Positions 36,652-48,063 of a stretch of DNA of 64,000 nt are shown here, piece after piece. The notes beneath the pieces are model-generated. The model saw only the letters and a program-made list of their open reading frames with translations. It was not told the DNA's origin and did no database searches. The stretch lies in the NCBI GenBank assembly GCA_033807695.1, contig CM066304.1:3782001-3846000 (forward strand), read 5' to 3'. The position numbers and the translations under genes are program-made. The stretch is from Daedaleopsis sinensis (lineage: Eukaryota; Basidiomycota; Agaricomycetes; Polyporales; Polyporaceae). Position 1 is the stretch's first letter; each line of letters begins with the position of its first letter.

Positions 36652-37155
36652 GGTTGTTCAATGCTTAGTTGCGTCGTGCGCCTCGGAAGTAGTCGTACTG
36701 GAAGTGCGTCGATATCAGTAGACGCAAGCCGGATCAGATAACATGTGTAATAATCAAGCCGTAGCTAATCAGCATGATTAGTACTGCATATATGGCCCGC
36801 TAGCAGTCAGCATGATCGTAGCAGTCCCGGCAATGATCCAGAACGATCAGTTGCGATGTGCCCAGCACTTCTTTGGCCAGTCTTTGGCAGAAGTTCTGGC
36901 TTCTAGGCTAGAGCGGGGATACACATGAACGTCACCCGGAGTTGGAAAGAAGCATAGACTCATCGCACACCTCCGCAGCGGAGACCTGAGATAAGCCAGT
37001 CAATCATGTAATCAGACGGTTCGGTCGTGTTTGAGACGTGGGATCATCATGGGCGCGAGCGCCAATGCGTTAACCACAGGTAGAGTAGCAGGCGTTACTG
37101 TTTCCGTACATCGCGATGGATAGGATTTTGGCAGCCGCATGCATGACTGCTTTCT
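36652..37155. other. intergenic region between the acyltransferase start and the HD-protein end
   Basis: It holds the acyltransferase promoter (a TATATG element near 36788) and a 7-bp dyad CTAATCA/TGATTAG around 36765. No gene was seen. Confidence 0.4.
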
Positions 37156-38311
37156 CTATGTCGCACTTTGCTTCGAGAGCATCTCGCGCTCAGCGGCCAG
37201 GTCCTTCCCCCATTGTTGGACCTCTGGATGTCTGAGGAAGGGGAGACTACTGTCAAAGAAGGGTTGCAGGGTCTCCATCTTGTGATTTCGTTCATACTCG
37301 AAAGCTGAACTGTGGATGAGTCGTTGTCGTATCCTCCAGCAATGAACGTGCGGACGCCGGACACACCTTGTGAGGCCATCTCAAATCTATCAAGGTCTGT
37401 AGAGAAATGATAGTGCAGCGGGCATCAGCCTGAGCTAGAGCATTGTAAAGAGGAAGGAATAGCGCACCTTTGACAAACTTCGCTTCCTTGGATTCTTGCG
37501 CTTCGTACTCCTGAGTGATCATCGGTACATGGAGTGGCTGTAATACGGGAAACACGCACATCCCAGAGCGCCATGATCTTCTGAGCAGCTGGGCTGTCAT
37601 GCAGCATCTCATGCACGAAGTTCTGCATGGCCTCCTAAAAACGGCTCAGATTGCATGCATCCTCTGGCCGCAAACTCGCAAACGCACTGCTTCTAAACGT
37701 CGTTTCTCCACCTTGGGAATGCCCTCGCGTGGGGCGATATCTCCGACTTGACCTGGTCAGAATCACATGTCGAAGGGTAATGATAATCACACACCTTGAG
37801 CCTCCGCGAGGTCATGCACAAGTGCTATCATGACGCATCTACGGCCACATCAGTGGGCAGCGTGAAGAGGTCATGAGCAGTAATCTCACTTTCCGACGTC
37901 GAGTGTAGAGTCCGATGTACACATCGCGAGTATCGCCATTCGATACATATGGTCTGAGATACTGCACGCAGCGCCATCAGTGTATTATGAGCTCAAAGCG
38001 AGAACTATGCCATTGAATATGGTCCTACCTTTCAGGCCCCGGAACCTACTGGCCCAGAACGCTTGTTTAGTATAGACCACTTAGGGAGAACCAGATATAT
38101 GTGTACTTTGTAATCAACCCAGCCTGTTCTCTTCTGAGTCTGTAGAGCAAAGCTCCTTATCAGCGCTTGCATCTTGAAAGTTCGACGAAGGATACGACTA
38201 TACCTTAAGCCTCTCGAGTATATGAAAGAAAGCAAGCCTGTCCTTCGCAACATCTCCAGATGAGACATATAGTGGAGGGAAAATGCGACTTGTAGAAGCC
38301 TGTTGACTCAT
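37156..38311 (-). CDS. HD-domain 5'-deoxynucleotidase, HDDC2/YfbR-like
   Basis: Metal-dependent phosphohydrolase that removes phosphate from deoxynucleoside monophosphates in the HDDC2/YfbR group. The gene is split into small exons and none shows a long frame. The start at 38311 reads MSQQASTSRIFPPLYVSSGD, then DRLAFFHILERLK, intron, TQKRTGWVDYK, intron, VPGPESISDHMYRMAILAMCT (first metal His), RCVMIALVHDLAEAQ (HD pair), VGDIAPREGIPKVEKRRLEA, NFVHEMLHDSPAAQKIMALWDEYEAQESKEAKFVKDLDRFEMASQ (final Asp). It ends FEYERNHKMETLQPFFDSSLPF and AAEREMLSKQSAT with a TAG at 37156-37158. All HD ligands are visible. The join of exons around 37860-37930 was placed by the family pattern. Confidence 0.85.
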
Positions 38312-38644
38312 GTCGGATACTACTTGTCAGAGAGAAGACAAAGACCAGGGTTAAAGAACGTTTTGCAGGGCCAGGGAAAGACGTAGAGTGACCAGGAGAA
38401 GTCCGACGGAGGAGGAGTCATTCGAAGGCGTACTTTTAACTCTGAAGCGCTCAAGAGGGTCCGCTCGGCCCGGCTTTCTAAGCGCTAGGAGCACGTTGGG
38501 CACCGCGGTCATTGGGCGCCTACCCCACCTTCTCCTCCTTGGTTTCCGTTTCTCTAGGCTTTGCCGCATATCGTGACGATTCGACTTGACTGTCTACTCG
38601 CGCTTTCTGCTGGAGCAAGACAGGTCTCAATAACACACCACTTC
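38312..38644. promoter_or_regulatory. shared promoter of HDDC2-like gene and DOA10
   Basis: 333 bp between divergent start codons. No clear TATA box. GGAGGAGTC-type words near 38407 only. Confidence 0.35.
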
Positions 38645-41600
38645 ATGCAGGAAGAGCAAGGTACATATGTCTCTTCATCTGTCGCAGCCGTAGCTCATCG
38701 ACCACCTCAGACACATGCCGAATATGCAGCGCGCCCGCGGAGCCCGACCAGCCTCTATTCTACCCATGTAAATGCTCTGGGACAATTAGATACATCCACC
38801 AAGACTGGTGAGTCGCACCCTTTCTCCTTCGCGTGCCACTAATTGACCTCTTGCGACCAGCTTGACGGAATGGCTGGCCCACAGCAAGAAGAAGACTTGC
38901 GATGTTTGCAAGCATCCATACTCGTTCACGAAGGGTGAGTCCACTAACTACTACCTGAAACACGTTCCAACCATCGCGCAGTCTATTCTCAGGACATGCC
39001 GGATAGACTACCCTTCCTCCTCGTTCTCCGTCAGTTCTCTCGTCAAGTCGTCTCAGCAATTCTTTTCACCTTCCGCGCTGCGCTTGTTGCGACTGTGTGG
39101 CTTGCTGCGCTACCATGGGCAACCATATGGACGTGGAGGATGTATTTTGCTCTCGGGAACTCTGCGTGCGTGTGTTCATTCATGATCTCGTCGCGCTTCC
39201 GCTATTGACACCATGCACAGCGCGTGGTGGATAAGTGCGCTACCACAACCACAATCTGATATCGACCTCTACCTCATCCCTCTCTCCAACACTACCACTA
39301 ATGCCACCGCCGAAACGTTCGCCAACCTTACATCTTCCCAGCCGACTGACATTGAACCTCTCACCCTCAAGCACATCTTCGCCCACCCTGTCTACAAGGC
39401 TCTCTCGTCTGACATATTCTCCGGTCAGATCATTGCGTCCATCATCGTCCTGACATTCGTGGCAATATTCCTCTTGCGCGAATGGATCTCGCAGAACGCC
39501 CGACCCGGCATCTTCGAGGAGGGCGACGCGCAGGTGGATATCGGGGTTGCTCCGGAGGCCTTTCCTCCCCTTGCTGGTCCTCCACAACCGCCCATTGCTG
39601 TGCAACCACCACTTCTCGCACCTCCGCAACCACCTCGACCGCCGTCGCCGCCGGTCCTCCCTCATCCAGTGCAAGAACCAGGGCTTGCAATCAGAGATCA
39701 TCATTACGACGGTGTTCGTGATGATATCGCTTTCCAAACAAGAGTGAAGAAGCCGAGGACAAGGCGCGATAGGAGCCCCGAGCCTCCCATACTGCATATG
39801 AGGGGTACTCGTAGGCCCATCTCCACGCGCGAAGATCGCAAGTTGAGGGGGCACCAAGTCGGCCGTGGGCGCAGAGCGAGCGGCGAACACAGCGAAGAAG
39901 AGAACATCGCCTATCATCGCGACAAGAATTTCCGGAGGCTACGATATGTCGCCAGCCGGATGGACAACGATGGAGAAACAGGTAAAAGTACACTACCTGC
40001 AAAGTCTGAGACGCCGAAGTCGCCCGAGCGCGAACATGATGGTCGAGGGCTCCCTACAGTCTCAGATTTCACGTTCACTTCGCCCGGCCCCGCGTTCCCT
40101 TCGCCACCCAGCATGAAAGGCAAGGAACCAGCTTTGCCAAGGGCAAACTTCGTAATACCTTATAAGGAGAACGGGCACGGGCACGGGTCTGCTGCATCAC
40201 CTCTTGACAACAGTTCGGACGAAGATGAACGCGAACGTACCCCCACCCGACCTTCGACCCCTGTCTTCGCGTCTACGAGCAGCGGCACTTTCTCGTTGAA
40301 GCTCAACGGAAGTGGGATCAGCAAGCCACCGTCTGTGGAATCACCAAGCACCACTTTGCCCAGCATAAGACGTCCTCCTCTTCCTTCGATCTCTCTCCCG
40401 CCTTCGCCGTCGCCGTCGACCGCGGGAATAATTGCCAGCAGCCGTGGACAGACACCTCTCGAGTCACCGAGTCTTGCAACGTACCACGCGCCTGAAGAGC
40501 TAAGTGCAGATTCGAGTGTAGGTGAGGGATCGTCATACTTCGCGCGCGAGCCTTCGATCCGCGTGATGGAGAAAGAACGACGCCGGTACTTCCGAGATCC
40601 AGACGAAGAGCCACGTGTGGAGACGGACGAGGCGGCAGGCGAGGACGAGACCGAGGACGAGTGGGAAGGCGAACAGCCGCAGAGGAGAGTGCAGGACGAA
40701 GACTTGAGACGTGCCGCGGCAGAGATGGCAGAGATGGCGGACGGGGAGATGGACGATGAGCCTGATGATGTCCAGTGGACAGATGAGGAGGCCGCGCGAG
40801 AAGAGGATGAAGACGATGATGGCGACGAAGAGTTCGTGCAGATCAGGGACGAAGTTGCGCAAGCCCTTGCGGTCCCACCACCACTTGCGGATGCGGGCGC
40901 TCCCGCGGATGGCCCGCCTGTCGCTGCCCCAGAAAGGAGGGAGGTGAGAGTTGTTATGGGACAGCCGCCGGAGCCGCCATTGCAGGACGAGTTCGACGCG
41001 GACGTCAACATCGAAGATGACATGGATGGCGCTCTTGAAGGTACGTCTGGACATGTTAGCTTGTCAATGCGTAACTGCGACGAGTGATAGACGAATTACT
41101 CGCAGCCATCGGTCTCCGCGGACCTTTGGTCGGCGTGTTGCAGAACGTGAGTCGCTCTCTCAAATACCCTTGTCATGAATTCAGGTTGACGAAGGTTACC
41201 TAGGCCGTCCTCATGACTTTCATCTTGGACACCACCATCGGACTCGGCATATGGCTTCCTTTTACTCTTGGGAAAGTCACAGCGCTCTTAACGGTGAGTC
41301 GCAGTGGACTAGCACTACAAGAGATCTAGTCTCATATTTCATGCCATCAGCTTAATCCGCGTCGAGCCCTGCAACTCCTTCATCTACCTCTGCGCGTGAT
41401 ACGTTTAATCACAGATCCTATCGTCGACACGGTCTTATTGTTCGTGTCCCGTGGCGTTATTCCTCCACTTGCTCGGTTCGGACAAGTCGCATTGAAGCAG
41501 GGGCTTGACGGCGTCGCGAATGTAGTTGGCCAAGACCGAACCGACAAGCTCACTGAGTTCTCCACTGCTGCAGTAAGCCTTATATGTTGCCCTTGGCTCT

Positions 41601-44031
41601 AGCGATTGACATGTTTGTTTCAGTACGGCCGAATCATGCAAGTTGCCAACGAGATGTTCGAGCGCACGGACCCATCCACCACCATGATTTCGAATATCCC
41701 GGAACCACAATCATCAACGGGTTACTTGTACCGTGTCTTGGAGGAGGATACCACTGTCATGAGGCTAGTCGAACCCTACTTCGCTCCCATCGGGAAGAAC
41801 GTGCGGGAGTTGTCGGCAGAGGGCAAGACTACGTGGATTAAACTCGCGACCGGGGATACTCCTAACGACAGAACGTTTGCCATCCTATTGGGCTACGCTG
41901 TCATTGGGTTACTTCTCGCGATTTACTTGAACGTCCTCACAGTCGGCAGTATGAGGAGTGCCGGCAGGGCCGTTCGGAACGCAGTCCGTCAGCAGTTGCT
42001 TGTGGTCAAGGTGGCTGCGTTCATCATTATCGAGCTAGTCATCTTCCCGCTCGGATGTGGCATGATGCTCGATGTGTGTACTGTGTGGCTCTTCCCTCAC
42101 GGTAGCTTCCGGTCGAGGGCGGCGTTCTTGATGTATGCGCCGCTCACTGCAGTGTTCTACCACTGGGTCCTTGGCACAATGTTCATGTGGGTGATCCTAC
42201 TACGGATCCGCGTTCTCTCCCAGCGCTGACGTTCTGCTTGCCCAGGTACCAATTTGCCGTCCTCTTGTCGGGATGTCGAGGGATCATGCGCTCTGGAGCT
42301 ATGTGGTTCATCAAGGATCCTCAGGACCAGAACTTCCACCCAATACGCGACATTCTCGAGCGCCCCACATTTGTGCAACTCCGCAAACTATTCCTCAGTG
42401 CGATCATGTACGGCTTTGTTGTCGCGAGCGGCGTCGCCACAGTATCTAGCATTCTACGGATCTTCAGTCGTACCATCATGCCGTTCAGGTGGAAGATTCG
42501 GTGAGTTCGGCCCCACCTTGATGATCCAGAATATTTCTAACCATCCGTCAGAGAGCCTCTATCGGAGGTCCCCATTGACCTAATCCTGCTGCAGCTGGTT
42601 TTGCCATACACCATGGACTCTTTCAGGCCACGGAAGGCCTTCCGGCGTTTCGGTATCTTCATCTGGAAATACCTGGCGTCCCGTCTCCGTCTATCATCTT
42701 ATATGTTCGGTGGCCGTTATCCCACGGAGGAGTTCACGCCGACCCATTGGTCGTGGAGGTCGCTCCTCATTGACGACGGGATGCCCATGGACGACGCTGA
42801 AGCGAACCACGACGGCTGCTTCCGACGCGTACCCAACAGCGACAATATAGCCCTAGTGCGAGACTCCCCTGCGACGGTCGAGGTGCTCGAGGACGGAACA
42901 CCTGTGAATGAGGAAGCGAGGAAGCTGATCGATGCTCAGAACGCAGAGGCCCAGAAGGCGAAACGGGTGGTCAAGAATGACTATACGGTCGTGTATCTCC
43001 CGCCGAACGTCCGCTACCGGGTGATCGTTTTCCTCCTCGCGATGTGGACGATCGGGTCCCTCATGATTGCGTCCATCCTCGCTGCGCCCATCCTGCTCGG
43101 CCGAGGCTTCTTCAGGCTACTTATCCCTCACGACGTCCACGATGGTTACTCATTCATCGTGGGCTTCTATCTCCTATGGGGTTGTTGGCTAGTGGGCTCC
43201 TCTTTAGATCGGATGGACAAGCGGCGGCAACGCCGCTGGGGCGACTCGGACCACCGTGCAGATTGGCCACTCTTCGTCGCCAAACGCACCCTCCTCTGGG
43301 TCGCACAGGCGCTGTACATGGTCCTCATGTTGGGCATTGTCATCCCCACGTTAGTAGGCCTGGTGTTTGAACTCTACATCGTCCAGCCTATCCGGCACAC
43401 CGCGCATCCGCTTGTGGAACCTCGCATACGCATGGTCGACATGTGGGCTCTCGGGCTCTTGTATAGCAAGATCGTCATCCGTTCGCTCCGCATGCAGCCG
43501 CCTGCACCAGGCCCGCACATGCTACGTGGTGTCGACAGGGTGAGTGAGATCATGCCTGACCGAGTACGTGCAATTTGCTGATCGTTGGGCACTGCTCAGA
43601 TTCTGCGAAACGGATGGGTCCACTTGGATCCCCTGCGAGCGACGACGGAAGTCATCGCACCGCTGACGGGTGGTTTGTTGGGGATGATCATCTTCCCCGC
43701 CGCTGTTGTTTGGGGAGTCACGCATCTCGTCACCATTCCTTTGGATGGCGACTTCCTATGTGAGTCGACACCTCTAGCATCGCTGGTCCTGGCTGACTCA
43801 CTGCCCGCTTCCTTAGTCCTGCATGTGTACCCCGGCATCTTCACGCTTGCGGGGCTTGCACAAGCCGTCATCGCGTTGTCGAGGGCCATGGGCTCTTGGT
43901 CTCAGACCATACGCGACAAGGAGTTCCTAGTGGAGATGCGCCTTCGTAATTTGGAGTCGGAGCCGGAGAAGAGGAATGTGGTACGGACAGAGTCCAAGGG
44001 GGAGATCCCTACGGAAGTGGAGGAACTATAA
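38645..44031 (+). CDS. DOA10: ER membrane RING-CH E3 ubiquitin ligase DOA10 (SSM4/MARCH6)
   Basis: ERAD ubiquitin ligase of the ER and inner nuclear membrane. The first exon is 16 nt (38645-38660). With a 50-nt intron it gives MQEEQDTCRICSAPAEPDQP, LFYPCKCSGTIRYIHQD, and after another intron CLTEWLAHSKKKTCDVCKHPYSFTK, i.e. a complete C4HC3 RING-CH. Two helices follow (AALVATVWLAALPWATIW and IIASIIVLTFVAIFLLREWI). A long acidic, Pro/Ser-rich cytosolic loop runs from about 39480 to 41080. Then there is a Doa10 TD-like part and many further TM helices, for example TFAILLGYAVIGLLLAIYLNVLTVG, YRVIVFLLAMWTIGSLMIAS and LVVKVAAFIIIELVIFPLGCGMML. The protein ends RTESKGEIPTEVEEL. About 1,550 residues, the usual size for the family. 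Over ten exons. Confidence 0.9.
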
Positions 44032-44554
44032 TGGCATCACAAATAGCGGATACTGCATATACTCCCGTTTACTATTTACAACGTCGCATATTCACCCATT
44101 GTACCACTGTAGCCTTATACGATAAACATCACTCTGTAGACGACCACATCGTGCCGCTCTCAGTGCTCACGGGTCTTTGCTCGCGGGGCTAGTGCGTCTC
44201 AATCGATACATAAGCCACAGTCACTTCGAGATGTTCAAAGCCGGGCACTCGCCAGGGTGGTCAAGCTCAGGGTTACAGCGGGGCAATTTGGAGCCGGACA
44301 TGAAGGCATATGGGCTCGACCTCCACCTCCGAGCTTTCCTCCGAGAACGCCCCGAATACACAATGCATGTTTTTCCGGGTGATCTGGTCATATCATACAA
44401 CTGACAGTTCAGTTCATGGAAGGCGAATGCGATAACCGTCCGACCATCGATGAATCAAGAAGCAGGAGTATGGCATACAAATCATTTCCGGGTTGTGTCG
44501 AGGAAAAGGAAGGAGGTGGATATAGGAGAGAGACGAGAATTTCCATAAACACGC
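44032..44554. other. convergent 3' flanks of DOA10 and the lyase gene
   Basis: 523 bp. A small plus-strand frame (44177-44404) is not conserved. AT-rich around 44085-44130. No gene was seen. Confidence 0.4.
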
Positions 44555-45844
44555 CTAGAGGGTGAACATGAGCGTGTTATATCCGAGCTGGTCGAAGCCT
44601 CCGCTGGTGGTGCCGTAGTAACCGCCTCCGCCGTCCGCGCCTCCGCCGTCGTCGCGGACGAGATCGGCGTACTGTTGCGAGAACGGAGCAGACTTCTTCT
44701 CGATCTTGACATAGTGGTTGTACATGAGGTCCCAGATGGGGCGGATGTTGCCGCGGCTGTTGTTGCTGATCACCGTTTGCGTGACGTCGCTGTTGACGTA
44801 CGTCGTGTACTGGACGTCGTTGCCGAGGTTGTACTTCGCCGCGTACTCGGCGCCCTTGAGAATGCGCGAGTCGTCGTAGGTGAACAAGTTTACGCCCTGA
44901 TTGTACGCCGTCTGCGCGAGGACGCCGAGCAGGCCTATGTCGAGCATCGTGTGGCCCTGGTCGCGGCCGCTCTGTGCATTAGGACTTTGGTTAGAGGGTG
45001 TTCTGGGTGTGAGGGCGCGGTCTCTTACCTCCTGGACCTGCCCGGTGCCGTCGTCATACAGCTTCCAGACGGTCTTCGTGATGGCCCCGTTGCCGGCTCC
45101 GTTTTTGAAATAGTCGACCGCCTCGTTGAACATAGTCTGGTTGTCAGCGAAGATGCCTGCGGACATCATAGTAGCCCTATGTGCGAACTGCCCGTCAGCC
45201 CGCCGTCGCATCGTACCAATTGCAAGAAGAGAGAACGCGCACATATTGCAGAGGTCCCAATTCGCCCAGTAGTGGTCGACCTTCGCATCGTTGTGTTCGA
45301 CGAGGAAGCGGTGGTTCATCGGGTAGAACACATTCACGAGCAGATTGACCATCGCGGCCACGTTCGCGCTCGTGAAGCCACTGAACCCGCGGAGGAGCTC
45401 CGCCGCGTTCGCGAGCTGATAGCCGTACAGGCCGGACGCGAGGTACTTGTCCGAGTTGCCCGAGATCTCAGTCATGGTGCTCGACCATGCGTTGAGGATG
45501 CCCGCCGCGGCGGTCGCATACTGCGCGTCCCCGGTCACCTTGTAGCGGACCGCGAGCGCATACGCGGCCGCGGCGTCGCGGTAGATGTTCGCATAGTTCT
45601 CTGAGCAGCTGGCGGGGGAGCCACGGCAGAGCAGCTGGACGGGGTGCGGGGTGTAGCCGGGTTGGGCGTAGGTGCTGTTGAGGAGCTTGTTCCAGCCAGT
45701 GATCCACGGCGAGGCCTTCGCGTTCACCTTCGAGGTTACGCGCGAAAGGTCGGCCGCGGTGTGGAGGAGTCCGGGGTGCACGAAGGCGGCGGTGCCGAAG
45801 GATACGGCGGTAGAGACAACGGCCAGGAGTGCGATGACCTTCAT
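44555..45844 (-). CDS. secreted alginate-lyase-fold polysaccharide lyase (PL38/PL5-like)
   Basis: Alginate_lyase superfamily protein, (alpha/alpha) barrel. Related fungal enzymes are placed near PL38, which acts on glucuronan-type polymers. The start at 45844 has a signal peptide (MKVIALLAVVSTAVSFGTAAF). Blocks: FVHPGLLHTAADLSRV, SPWITGWNKLLNST, NYANIYRDAAAAYALAVRYKVTGD, LNAWSSTMTEISGNSDKYLASGLYGYQ, FLVEHNDAKVDHYWANWDLCNM, FADNQTMFNEAVDYFKNGAGNGAI and SGRDQGHTMLDIGLLGVLAQTAYNQG. The ORF is uninterrupted for 429 codons, but two stop-free introns of length 3n hide in it. One of 66 nt splits NWDLCNM from ATMMSAGIFADN, and one of 57 nt splits GQVQE from SGRDQGH. The mature gene product is about 388 aa. 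Confidence 0.83.
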   Translation of the reverse strand: MKVIALLAVVSTAVSFGTAAFVHPGLLHTAADLSRVTSKVNAKASPWITGWNKLLNSTYAQPGYTPHPVQLLCRGSPASCSENYANIYRDAAAAYALAVRYKVTGDAQYATAAAGILNAWSSTMTEISGNSDKYLASGLYGYQLANAAELLRGFSGFTSANVAAMVNLLVNVFYPMNHRFLVEHNDAKVDHYWANWDLCNMCAFSLLAIGTMRRRADGQFAHRATMMSAGIFADNQTMFNEAVDYFKNGAGNGAITKTVWKLYDDGTGQVQEVRDRALTPRTPSNQSPNAQSGRDQGHTMLDIGLLGVLAQTAYNQGVNLFTYDDSRILKGAEYAAKYNLGNDVQYTTYVNSDVTQTVISNNSRGNIRPIWDLMYNHYVKIEKKSAPFSQQYADLVRDDGGGADGGGGYYGTTSGGFDQLGYNTLMFTL

Positions 45845-45880
45845 GGCAGAGACCTCGGACTGGTGATGTGGTCGAGGTGG

Positions 45881-45890
45881 CCATTTATAC
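45881..45890 (-). promoter_or_regulatory. TATA box of the lyase gene
   Basis: GTATAAATGG on the minus strand, about 40 nt before the start codon. A second TATA-like word lies at about 45953-45960. Confidence 0.4.
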
Positions 45891-46965
45891 TAGCTTTGTG
45901 GCTTGCCTGACTCGTAAGCGGTCGAGAAGATGTGATGCATGTGAAGTGTTGTAGTATATAGACACGGAGCGGGGATCGCGTGAGTCTTGGCGCACAGGTT
46001 CAAATGGAGGAGAGGAGGCTGGGCGCCGTATGCTCTCCTAAAGAACCTACAAAACTTTCCGTCGCGCCATGTGAGTGGAATATTTGAGGAGAGAGAGCTT
46101 GTCGGACATACCACGAGTGCACATCAGGGCATGTGCAAGATGTTGGCGAAGACAAGGGATCCATTTGTTGCAAAACGAAGCCAGAATGTGTCCGAACAGC
46201 GCATGACCATGCTCGGGTGGCCCCGCCTGTATAACAAGGCCAAGTTCTTTTCGCATCGCACTGACGTCAACGCATTCACTCAGGGAATCCATCTTTTTAT
46301 GCGGCTACGCGAACCGGGCCGTCTAGAAGCGGTGAGAAAATAAGTATATGTATGAACTGTCTGGAGGATTGTCAATTGACGAACCGAGGGTAGGCAAGGC
46401 AATTGACGGGCGGCGATCGACTAGCGGATAGGAGTGGAGTACTCGTCTGAGTCTGGGTACGAGACCAGCTAGGAGCTGCTGCGGGATAAAACATTGTCAT
46501 GCGTGCAGCATGACTCTTTCGTCCGTCCGTAGGCTGGAATTATGTGCCACGACTGTCCCTAACCCTAGCTATGTAGGTTGTAGATGGTTTCATGGTTTCG
46601 AAACATGACCCGACAGCATATCCATGATTCGCCACATAGATTACTAGTCAGCGATCTTTCAGACTCGCAGGCCCGAATAAGGAGGGTAGCACATGGACAG
46701 CGTCCAAGCTCGGGGTACGGGTGAGGAGCGACCAATCACAGACGTGGTCCCTGGAGCAGTCGTGTCCGGGAGTACTAGCCCCGGACCCGTCGAGACTGCC
46801 CTGGCATACGTTCGCCCAATATTTGCACACCTCCATCTCCAAATCGTCGTGCGACTGCAGAACTACCAGAGTCAGTAGTGCAGCGGCCGAAGCTGAGCGA
46901 AAAGGCGGCCGTGAGGTTGAGAGTTCCTTCAGCGCCGTGCGATGCTAAAATCGCTCAATTGGGCG
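45891..46965. other. 1.1-kb intergenic region, no supported gene
   Basis: A 118-codon plus-strand frame at 45987-46343 and a 61-codon frame at 46693-46878 show no conserved motif or splice context. I see no RNA gene. It may carry the lyase promoter and the 3' flank of the HET remnant. Confidence 0.35.
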
Positions 46966-47629
46966 CTACAGATATCCGAAGAGTGCCGTCGGAATGCCCG
47001 TGATGTCTTGAATAAACTCTGCGGAGTCTGACTTGGAGCGCAATATATCCCGTGGTCGCGAGACAAAGAGCACAACGGCGGGGGCGATGAGCTCTTGAAG
47101 CGTCCACCCGCGACTGTACCACTTGCTGCTGGTGAATGCGCGCGCAAGGTTGCCGCAGTCCGGCTCGGGATGTCTGGGTAATGAGGGTGTGTGCACCAGA
47201 GTATCACGAGGACCATCGCGCGATGGAGAAATCCATACGAGCACATCGGTGTCGTCCTCGCCTGAAAAGGAGACGTCGCGAGTGTACACGTAACAACACC
47301 GCGATAGAGTAGTAGCGGAACATCGAGTTGATGGCCTCAGAGAGCTCTGTGCTGTTCGTCTTGTCAATGCAGCAGGAGCAGGTGTCGACCCACAGCCACT
47401 GGTAGCTATGCCGCTCTGCCAGCTCGCATGACATGCGTATCTCCTCGCGCGCAAGGTCGCGAGGGTTCTCCTGCGGTACAGCACATCGCGTGCGGAGGGC
47501 CTGGATGTCCTGGAAGCTCTCTTCGATATTGTCCCATACGCGCGAAGGGATAGCAAAGCCAGGTGAGGGCACGCTCTCCGGCGACGGGAAGAACTTCATT
47601 TCTGCGCTACTGGTGTTGAGTAGCCACAT
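46966..47629 (-). pseudogene. HET-domain (heterokaryon incompatibility) gene remnant
   Basis: Start at 47629 (MWLLNTSSAEMKFFPSPESV). Recognisable HET elements: AIPSRVWDNIEESFQDIQALR in the place of the usual AILSHVW-type block, MSCELAERHSYQWLWVDTC, and CIDKTNSTELSEAINSMFRYY. Then, in another frame, CYVYTRDVSFSGEDDTDVL and FTSSKWYSRGWTLQELIAPAVVLFVSRP. The frame changes near 47295, where the sequence after YYSIA must shift to reach CYVYTRD, with no plausible intron there. A two-residue insertion separates the cysteines of the WVDTCCIDK motif. The protein ends at GIPTALFGYL, far short of the normal domain end. I take it as a decayed, truncated HET copy. A short intron-rescued gene is less likely. 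Confidence 0.75.
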
Positions 47630-48063
47630 AGGAAGTCTGCTGAGCACCGTGGTTAGGATGCGAAGACTGCAGGGATAATCTGGCAGGAGCTATCGACTTA
47701 CACCACCGGGCACGTCTATCGCGACGAGGAGGAGATGGTGTTGGGGAAAACGTCGAACGAGCCGACGTAGTACGTTTATTTGTCATGTTCAAGCTCCGAC
47801 TTCATGGTAGAGTTGGATCGTTTTCCACGACTGCCATGCAACTATCTCAACTAATACCTGTATCAAACCTATCATCTCATCAAGGAAGACGATTGCGAAT
47901 AGCATTGAGATGGGTTATTCAGGAATGCATGCATTGATCTTTACATATCGCACGAGGCAGCTGTAAATATAGGTTTCATTAACACAGAAAGGCTTCACAA
48001 CGAACGTCACAACAGACCTTACGTCCATGAATCCGTTCAAGAATGGCCGCAAGACAGAATCTG
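47630..48063. other. intergenic region between the HET remnant and DOPA dioxygenase
   Basis: A 61-codon minus-strand frame (47607-47792) has low-complexity basic sequence only. No gene was seen. Confidence 0.4.

Noticed and set aside
45987..46343. 118-codon plus-strand open frame
   Set aside because: No homology-like blocks, no good start context, and a competing frame of similar size on the other strand.
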